A DNA stretch of 8,370 nucleotides from an uncultured Collinsella sp. (GTDB lineage: Bacteria; Actinomycetota; Coriobacteriia; Coriobacteriales; Coriobacteriaceae): NCBI GenBank assembly GCA_900549275.1, contig URNU01000045.1:1-8370 (forward strand), in the 5' to 3' direction. This document shows, piece by piece, positions 1 through 4,745 of the stretch. Positions within the stretch are counted from its first letter, which is position 1. Each line of letters opens with the position of its first letter. Position numbers and translations under genes: made by a program. Below the pieces are notes generated by a model. That model worked only from the letters and a program-made list of their open reading frames with translations. It was not told the origin of the DNA and searched no databases.

Positions 1-210
1 ACTACGGCCCTGCGCACGATATCCACGAGGAGCAGGGAAAGCGCGAGGCAAAGGCTCATAAGGATTCCGAGCAAAATTCGTGTAGCGAGATTTCGGGCAG
101 GGGATAGACGTACATCGAGACAGGCAGGCAGTGCAATAAAAGAGCGTGGGCAAGACGATCTTCTTTAACCGCGCAAACATGGATATGTTGCGTGCGGCTT
201 TGGGCTGCAT
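1..210 (-). pseudogene. Putative frameshifted 5' part of a membrane protein gene, running off the left edge
   Basis: Two minus-strand frames together read like one protein. The first starts at an ATG (210-208) behind a GGAAG (217-213, rather close) and reads MQPKAARNISMFARLKKIVL with PTLF following, but then turns into arginine- and cysteine-rich nonsense. The second is open from 164 to the window edge and reads IALPACLDVRLSPARNLATR, then a hydrophobic helix containing LLGILMSLCLALSLLLV, ending DIVRRAV. Removing one T from the TTTT run at plus 138-141 fuses them without a gap. The result would be a cytoplasmic N-terminus followed by a transmembrane segment. The product is not recognised, and no domain can be named from about 68 residues. 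Alternatives are a sequencing or assembly error, or a real gene that uses only the second frame. The plus-strand frame across this stretch is arginine-rich with rare codons and looks like a shadow. Confidence 0.35.
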
Positions 211-229
211 GACTTCCGTTCGTATTGGT

Positions 230-258
230 TTACCTCTGCGGGCTCCATAGATTATATA
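230..258 (+). promoter_or_regulatory. Candidate rightward promoter before the first glycosyltransferase
   Basis: TTACCT (230-235, three matches to TTGACA) is followed after 17 bp by TATATA (253-258); the overlapping TATAAA (255-260) also fits a -10. It would drive the operon beginning at 322, leaving a leader of about 55 nt that contains the 261-272 palindrome. The -35 is weak. The same bases also form a leftward -10. Confidence 0.3.
251..256 (-). promoter_or_regulatory. Perfect TATAAT -10 box facing left
   Basis: The minus strand reads TATAAT exactly, 40 nt before the ATG at 210 of the possible leftward gene. No good -35 hexamer lies 16-18 bp upstream; the candidates there are GC-rich. An A/T-rich stretch like this can arise by chance, so this is only a candidate promoter. 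Confidence 0.25.
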
Positions 259-260
259 AA

Positions 261-272
261 CGCCCGCGGGCG
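261..272. repeat. 12-bp perfect GC palindrome, possible operator
   Basis: CGCCCGCGGGCG equals its own reverse complement. It sits immediately right of the divergent -10-like boxes and just left of an extended -10-like motif at 284-292. This is a suitable place for a repressor or activator dimer to act on transcription. It has no loop and no following T run, so it is not a terminator. Function is inferred from position only. Confidence 0.4.
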
Positions 273-283
273 GGACGACCCTT

Positions 284-292
284 TGATACCAT
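284..292 (+). promoter_or_regulatory. Extended -10-like motif (TGATACCAT)
   Basis: A TG-N-TACCAT element, with four of six -10 matches plus the TG extension, lies 29 nt before the TTG start at 322. The same arrangement, TG-N-TAAAAT, precedes the paralogous gene at 2547, which slightly strengthens both. There is no recognisable -35 hexamer. It is an alternative to the promoter at 230-258. Confidence 0.25.
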
Positions 293-310
293 TAACGGCA
301 GGTATTTCCT

Positions 311-316
311 AAGGAG
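311..316 (+). promoter_or_regulatory. Shine-Dalgarno AAGGAG fixing a TTG start
   Basis: AAGGAG is followed by 5 nt and then the TTG at 322-324. No ATG or GTG in frame is comparably placed, and the conserved GT2 N-terminal strand begins only about ten residues later. The TTG is therefore the likely start. Confidence 0.8.
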
Positions 317-321
317 CACAT

Positions 322-1425
322 TTGTCTACTAATTCCTCTGGCAGCCCTGTCCTGTCGCTGCTTATTCCCATCTACAACGTTGAGCGCTACCTGCGCGAGT
401 GCCTCGATTCCGCCGTGGCGCAGACGCTCGAGGACATCGAAATCATCTGCATTAACGACGGCTCTACCGACAACTCTCCGGCGATAATCTGCGAGTATAT
501 GCAGCGCGACGCGCGTGTGAAGATGATCGATAAGGCCAACAGCGGCTACGGTGACTCGATGAACCGCGGCCTGGAGATGGCGCGCGGCAAGTACGTGGGC
601 ATTCTTGAGTCCGATGACTTTATGGCGCCCGATGCGCTGGAGAAGCTCGTGACGGCGGCCGAGCGCAATGGCGCCGACTTTGCGAAGGCGAACTTTGACT
701 TCTACTGGTCTAAGCCTGAGGAGCGCCGCTCGCTGCACGAGATGTTTAAGACAAGGGACTGCGGCAAGTCGGTACACCCGAGCGACACGACGCAGTTCTT
801 TAAGCAAAAGCCGTCGATTTGGTCGGCCGTGTACCGCCGTGATTTTCTCGAGCGCAACGGCATCAAGTTCCTGCCGACTCCGGGAGCATCCTTTCAGGAC
901 ACGTCGTTTGCCTTTAAGGTGATTGCCTGCGCTGACAAGGCCGTTTACCTGCACGATGCTGTGCTTTCGTATCGTCAGGACAACGAGAGCTCCTCGGTCA
1001 ATTCTTCGGCCAAGGTCTTTTGCGTCAATACCGAGTATGCCGAGATCGAGCGCTGGATCCGAGAAGATTATGCTCGCGATCACGCAAGCGATGACGTCGC
1101 CCGCATGCTCAAGTTCAATCAGCTCATTAAATACGATTCGTATATGTGGAACTATGTGCGCTTGGCGCCTAAGTTCTATAAGGAGTTCCTGGTGCAGATG
1201 GCCAAGGAGTTCCAAGCGGCCTTGGACGCCGGGGAGTTTTCGCTGGACGATCTTAAGCCTTGGAAGCGCGCGAATCTCGCTGCCATCCTCAAAGATCCAG
1301 AGGGCTGGGTTGACGAGCATCCGCACTTTGCAACGGATGGCGCCTTGGGGCGCGCTAAGTATTACGCTTCGGTTGGAGGCCCTGGTGTGGTCGCCGCCTT
1401 CCTCATCGAATCGTTGAGGGGGTAG
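322..1425 (+). CDS. GT2 family glycosyltransferase, type A
   Basis: This is an inverting, GT-A fold sugar transferase of family GT2, expected to work in the cytoplasm or at the inner membrane face on a growing glycan. It has 367 residues and no membrane helix. Visible parts in order are: the Rossmann-like start SLLIPIYN (12-19), nucleotide-binding NDGSTD (45-50), NSGYGDSMNRG (73-83) where most GT2 enzymes have G-SxARNxG, the metal-binding ESDD (96-99), and QD (192-193) where the catalytic base normally sits. A YRQDNESSSVNS segment (from 217) and a helical C-terminal half of about 150 residues, probably the acceptor side, follow. It starts at TTG behind AAGGAG. The next gene begins 6 nt after its stop, so the two are probably co-transcribed. 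Its donor domain is nearly duplicated in the gene at 2547. Family assignment is secure; donor sugar, acceptor and glycan are unknown. Confidence 0.93.
   Translation: MSTNSSGSPVLSLLIPIYNVERYLRECLDSAVAQTLEDIEIICINDGSTDNSPAIICEYMQRDARVKMIDKANSGYGDSMNRGLEMARGKYVGILESDDFMAPDALEKLVTAAERNGADFAKANFDFYWSKPEERRSLHEMFKTRDCGKSVHPSDTTQFFKQKPSIWSAVYRRDFLERNGIKFLPTPGASFQDTSFAFKVIACADKAVYLHDAVLSYRQDNESSSVNSSAKVFCVNTEYAEIERWIREDYARDHASDDVARMLKFNQLIKYDSYMWNYVRLAPKFYKEFLVQMAKEFQAALDAGEFSLDDLKPWKRANLAAILKDPEGWVDEHPHFATDGALGRAKYYASVGGPGVVAAFLIESLRG
355..624 (+). repeat. 270-bp direct repeat, copy 1 (donor domain of type A gene)
   Basis: This stretch aligns without gaps, codon for codon, to 2574-2843. A hand count gives 35 mismatches in 270 bases (about 87% identity), with perfect runs of 25 bp (386-410) and 32 bp (553-584). 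It encodes the nucleotide-sugar-binding half of the enzyme and reflects a fairly recent duplication or gene conversion. Confidence 0.85.
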
Positions 1426-1431
1426 GTCGGT

Positions 1432-2472
1432 ATGGGAGAGGCCACGAGCCCCAAAGCGACCATTGTCGTTCCCGTATACAACTCCGCGCGCTCCATTCAG
1501 AGATGCCTCGACTCGCTGCTGGCGCAGTCCGAGCGCTCGATTCAGGTTGTCTGTGTCAACGACGGTTCGGCTGACGATTCGCTGGGCGTCTTGTGTCAAA
1601 TTGCGCAGGCCGACGACCGTGTTCTGGTGATTGACCAGGAAAACGCGGGCGTTTCGTGCGCTCGTAATGCCGGAATCGATGCCGCCAAGGGCGAGGTGGT
1701 TTTCTTTGTAGACGCCGACGATTACATCGACGCCCAGACGGTCGAGTGCGTGCTGCATGCCATGGAGTCTGCAGATGCCGAGGTCGCCGTTTTTGGCGGC
1801 GTTTGCGAGCCGTCCGGCGCCGCACCCAAACGCGTCCAGCAACTCATGAGCCCCAAGGCGGGCACTTTTTGCGCCCGTGATTCCCAGTTGCTGTTCCACG
1901 CAAACGCACAGCCCTATGCGTGCCGCGTGGCTTTTTCGCGCGAGCTGCTCAATCGCAAAGGCATACGCTTTGCCCCCGGCTTGGCCTTGGGCGAGGACGT
2001 TGTGTTCCAGTTCGCAGCTTACGCGTTGGCCTCAAAGACCGTTGTCATGCCGGACAGGTTCTACCACTACGTGATGGAGAGCGAATCGGCGACGCACGAG
2101 TTCAACAGTGCCGAGGCCCGCACCAAAAAGCTCGACGCCCATATGAGGATGCTCGAGGAAGTTTTGGAGGATTGGGCGGCCTACGGTCTTTTGGACCTGT
2201 GCCCCGGAGAGTTGATCACCTGGTTCTTGGACCTTATCGTGTTTGATTTGGCGCGCTTGGATGCCGATGGTTTCCGTCGCGTGGCCGGTCGCGTCAATAT
2301 GGATTTCACGACGTTCTTGGGAACGGAGTGGGCGGATATGCCTGCTAAAGGTGCCGTTTGCCGTGTTGCCCATAAGCTCGTTGCGGCGACCTCGTGCGTT
2401 TCGATGGCAGACGCCACGCTGTTCTATCTTTCGACCCGCGGTCTTAAGGCCTGCCTGGAACGCTTTATCTAA
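1432..2472 (+). CDS. GT2 family glycosyltransferase, type B
   Basis: This is a 346-residue GT2 enzyme, likely soluble or peripheral, with the classical motif order: TIVVPVYN (10-17), VNDGSAD (42-48), the CARNAG signature (76-81), the metal-binding DADDYI (94-99), and GED (187-189) carrying the probable catalytic base. The C-terminal 150 residues are helical and resemble those of the gene at 3678; compare the LLF, VLEDW and FDLARL segments. The segment after FYHY reads VMESESATH, where relatives usually have an arginine, so the acceptor or pyrophosphate contact may differ. The ATG follows the previous stop by 6 nt. The only ribosome site is the G-run around 1417-1422 overlapping the upstream stop, so translation is probably coupled. 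The family call is firm; specificity cannot be read from sequence. Confidence 0.92.
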   Translation: MGEATSPKATIVVPVYNSARSIQRCLDSLLAQSERSIQVVCVNDGSADDSLGVLCQIAQADDRVLVIDQENAGVSCARNAGIDAAKGEVVFFVDADDYIDAQTVECVLHAMESADAEVAVFGGVCEPSGAAPKRVQQLMSPKAGTFCARDSQLLFHANAQPYACRVAFSRELLNRKGIRFAPGLALGEDVVFQFAAYALASKTVVMPDRFYHYVMESESATHEFNSAEARTKKLDAHMRMLEEVLEDWAAYGLLDLCPGELITWFLDLIVFDLARLDADGFRRVAGRVNMDFTTFLGTEWADMPAKGAVCRVAHKLVAATSCVSMADATLFYLSTRGLKACLERFI

Positions 2473-2503
2473 TTCTGGGTGGTGCTGCGCGCCGTTTCTT
2501 CGC

Positions 2504-2512
2504 TGCTAAAAT
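2504..2512 (+). promoter_or_regulatory. Extended -10 promoter candidate (TGCTAAAAT)
   Basis: In the 74-nt gap between the second and third glycosyltransferase genes, TG-N-TAAAAT matches an extended -10, with five of six matches to TATAAT. It lies 34 nt before the TTG at 2547. The -35 position is GC-rich and poor, which extended -10 promoters tolerate. It would allow the last three glycosyltransferases to be transcribed apart from the first two. No terminator hairpin with a T run was seen in this gap, so read-through is also likely. Confidence 0.4.
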
Positions 2513-2535
2513 AACCCTGTTACACGCTATTCAAC

Positions 2536-2541
2536 AGGAGG
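2536..2541 (+). promoter_or_regulatory. Shine-Dalgarno AGGAGG fixing a TTG start
   Basis: A full AGGAGG lies 5 nt before the TTG at 2547, the same geometry as at 311-316. CTGTT (2517-2521) can pair with AACAG (2533-2537), partly covering this site. The stem is only 5 bp with an 11-nt loop, so an effect on translation is speculative. Confidence 0.8.
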
Positions 2542-2546
2542 TTCTC

Positions 2547-3665
2547 TTGCAGAACTCTGATACCCCTAAAGTTTCGCTGCTTGTTCCCATCTGCAATGTT
2601 GAGTGCTACCTGCGCGAGTGCCTCGATTCAGCCATTGCTCAGACGCTCAAGGACATTGAGATCATCTGCATCAACGATGGCTCTACCGATAGCTCGCCGG
2701 ATATCATTCGCAAGTACATGGAGCGCGATGCGCGCGTCAAGATGATTGACAAGGTCAACAGCGGCTACGGAGACTCGATGAACCGCGGCCTGGAGATGGC
2801 GCGTGGCGAGTACGTGGGCATTTTGGAGTCCGATGACTTTATGTTCGAGGATTCGCTTCAAAAGTTGGTTGCCAAGGCCGACGCCGAGCATGCCGATGTC
2901 GTTAAGGGCGACTTTTACCTGTACTGGTCAGCGCCCAGCGAGCGCCGCGAGCTGTTTGGAATTATCGACGAGCATATGACGGGCGCCGCGTATCGCCCCG
3001 TCGATCGCCCGGGCATTTTCTACCGCAAGCCTTCCATTTGGTCGGCCATCTATCGACGGACGTTCCTTAACGACAATCAGATTCGGTTCCTTCCTACGCC
3101 GGGTGCCTCGTATCAGGATGCGGGTTTTAACTTTAAGGTCTGGGCATGCGCCGAGCGCGCTGCGTTTATTGCCGACCCGATTTTGTGCTATCGCCAAGAC
3201 AACGAGAAGAGTTCTGTTAACTCGCCTAACAAGGTATTTTGTGTTTGCGACGAATATGCCGAGATGCAGCGCTTTTTGGATGAACGCCCCGAGCTTAAAA
3301 CTCGGCTTCAGGGCATTTTAATGCGCATGAAGGTCGATACGTACCGCTGGAATGATGAGCGCCTGGTCGATGGGTTGCGCGAGCAGTTTTGGGAGAAAGC
3401 ATCTCCCGAGCTCAAGGCCGATTGGGATGCCGGTCGCTTTGACCTGTCGCTCTTCGACCCGCGCGGCGAGACCGACTTGCGTTTGATGGTCAAATCGCCC
3501 CGTGCCTATATCGATTCGCGCTTTGACTTTAAAAAGCCGGGCAAGCTCAATACGTTTAAACACTACTTTAAGATCGGCGGCCTGCCGCTGGTCTGGCGCG
3601 TGCTGACGTATCAGCGCACCTACGGCGATAACCCGCATCCCGACGACGTGCCGGCGGCACAGTAG
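2547..3665 (+). CDS. GT2 family glycosyltransferase, type A' (paralogue of the first gene)
   Basis: This is a 372-residue GT2 enzyme closely related to the gene at 322. Over the donor domain (residues 8-99) 78 of 92 positions are identical by hand count. The remainder keeps only scattered blocks: KPSIWSA, YRR, FLPTPGAS, QD, YRQDNE, SSVNS and KVFC. Motifs are SLLVPICN (10-17), NDGSTD (43-48), NSGYGDSMNRG (71-81), ESDD (94-97) and QD (190-191). Two positions that are Tyr and Arg in the sister protein are Cys here (16 and 20). A conserved donor half with a diverged C-terminal half suggests the same nucleotide sugar used on a different acceptor or linkage; this is an inference. It starts at TTG behind AGGAGG, and its stop overlaps the ribosome site of the next gene, so it is co-translated with 3678 and 4746. 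No membrane segment is visible. Confidence 0.93.
   Translation: MQNSDTPKVSLLVPICNVECYLRECLDSAIAQTLKDIEIICINDGSTDSSPDIIRKYMERDARVKMIDKVNSGYGDSMNRGLEMARGEYVGILESDDFMFEDSLQKLVAKADAEHADVVKGDFYLYWSAPSERRELFGIIDEHMTGAAYRPVDRPGIFYRKPSIWSAIYRRTFLNDNQIRFLPTPGASYQDAGFNFKVWACAERAAFIADPILCYRQDNEKSSVNSPNKVFCVCDEYAEMQRFLDERPELKTRLQGILMRMKVDTYRWNDERLVDGLREQFWEKASPELKADWDAGRFDLSLFDPRGETDLRLMVKSPRAYIDSRFDFKKPGKLNTFKHYFKIGGLPLVWRVLTYQRTYGDNPHPDDVPAAQ
2574..2843 (+). repeat. 270-bp direct repeat, copy 2 (donor domain of type A' gene)
   Basis: This is the partner of 355-624, with matching 25-bp (2605-2629) and 32-bp (2772-2803) perfect runs. The copies are in the same orientation and the same codon phase, 2219 nt apart. 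Homologous recombination between them would remove the type B gene and leave an in-frame A/A' hybrid. Confidence 0.85.
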
Positions 3666-3677
3666 GAGCGCGTGATT

Positions 3678-4745
3678 ATGGCTACCCCTAAGATTTCCGT
3701 CGTCGTTCCCATCTACAAGGTGGAGGAGTGCCTGGCATGGTGCCTGGACTCCCTACTCGCGCAGGATATGCCCGATTGGGAAGGTGTGCTGGTCAACGAT
3801 GGCTCGCCGGATGGTTCGCGCGATATTGCAGCTGCCTATTGCGAAAAGGATTCGCGCTTTAAGCTGGTCGATAAGTCCAACGGTGGTCTGTCGAGCGCCC
3901 GCAATGCAGGTATCGCTGCGTCCTCGGCTCCTATCGTCGCGTTCTTGGATTCTGACGACCGCTTTACGCCCGATGCGTGCCGTGTAATTGTCGATGCCTT
4001 TGAGCGTGAGGATTGCGACGTTTTGACCTTTGGCGCGAATCCGTATCCGCTGGAGGCGGGGTATCCGTGGCTTAACTACGTGTTGAGCCCGCGCGACGTT
4101 TCGTTTGAGGGCTATAGCTCCGACCTGCTGTTTAGGGAAGCGTCTCGCCCCTTTGCATGGCGCACCGCTTGCAAGCGCGCTTTTTTGCTGGGCAACGGGA
4201 TCGTGTTCGATGAAACCGTTAAGTATGGCGAGGATCAGGTCTTTGATTTTGCCGTCTATGGTCGTTCGCGCAAGACTGCGCTTATCTCGAACAAGCTGTA
4301 CGACTATCGCGTGGCACGTAAGGGCTCGCTCATGGACACAATGCGCTATGACGATGAGACGCGTTTGCTGGAGCACGTGAAGATCTACTCAGCGGTGCTG
4401 GCCGATTGGCGCCGTGATGGGCTCGATGCCCGGCATGCCGATGACCTGGCGTACTTCCTGTGTGATCTGGTGCTGTACGATGCGCTGAGGCTCCTGGGCT
4501 CGGGCTGCGGCAAGGTGTTCGCTGCCGTTGCCGAGGCGATTGACGGTTCTGCCGTGGGCAGCGATGCTGCGCTTGCGCAATGCAATCCTTCTGTTGCCGC
4601 CATGGTACGTGCGGCGCTTGCCGGTAAGGCTCCTGCGGCTCGTTTGTGCAAAAAGCTCATGTTCAATTACGACGTCTTGAGGTTTGGGCGCTTGGGCGCG
4701 TGCAAGCGCATGGCTGCGAACGCTCTGGGAAGGCGAGAAGTGTAG
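3678..4745 (+). CDS. GT2 family glycosyltransferase, type B'
   Basis: The ATG at 3678 is preferred because AGGAG (3664-3668) lies 9 nt before it. The in-frame GTG at 3672 would leave only 3 nt and add two residues. The 355-residue product has the full GT2 set: KISVVVPIYK (5-14), VNDGSPD (39-45), an SARNAG signature, metal-binding DSDD (91-94), GED (184-186) with the likely catalytic base, and the YDYRVARKGS segment that keeps the arginine missing from the type B gene. The C-terminal half is helical and shares the LLF, VLADW and DLVLYDALRL blocks with 1432-2472, so the two are distant paralogues. It is soluble, with no signal peptide. Its stop codon directly abuts the ATG of the next gene, indicating coupled translation. 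Function is transfer of an unidentified sugar in the same glycan pathway. Confidence 0.92.
   Translation: MATPKISVVVPIYKVEECLAWCLDSLLAQDMPDWEGVLVNDGSPDGSRDIAAAYCEKDSRFKLVDKSNGGLSSARNAGIAASSAPIVAFLDSDDRFTPDACRVIVDAFEREDCDVLTFGANPYPLEAGYPWLNYVLSPRDVSFEGYSSDLLFREASRPFAWRTACKRAFLLGNGIVFDETVKYGEDQVFDFAVYGRSRKTALISNKLYDYRVARKGSLMDTMRYDDETRLLEHVKIYSAVLADWRRDGLDARHADDLAYFLCDLVLYDALRLLGSGCGKVFAAVAEAIDGSAVGSDAALAQCNPSVAAMVRAALAGKAPAARLCKKLMFNYDVLRFGRLGACKRMAANALGRREV

Noticed and set aside
1..168. Plus-strand frame open from the left edge to TAA at 166-168, possibly the end of an upstream gene
   Set aside because: It is very Arg/Ser-rich with rare AGG and ATA codons and no fold signs. The minus-strand frames over the same bases look more protein-like.
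292..1899. A 535-codon open frame on the minus strand across the first two glycosyltransferase genes
   Set aside because: It is antisense to two genes with complete GT2 motifs. Its translation is rich in His, Arg, Leu and Val without domain signs, a common shadow in GC-rich coding DNA.
2473..2546. Rho-independent terminator between the second and third glycosyltransferase genes
   Set aside because: There is no stable GC stem followed by a T run. The only pairing seen is a weak 5-bp stem near the ribosome site.
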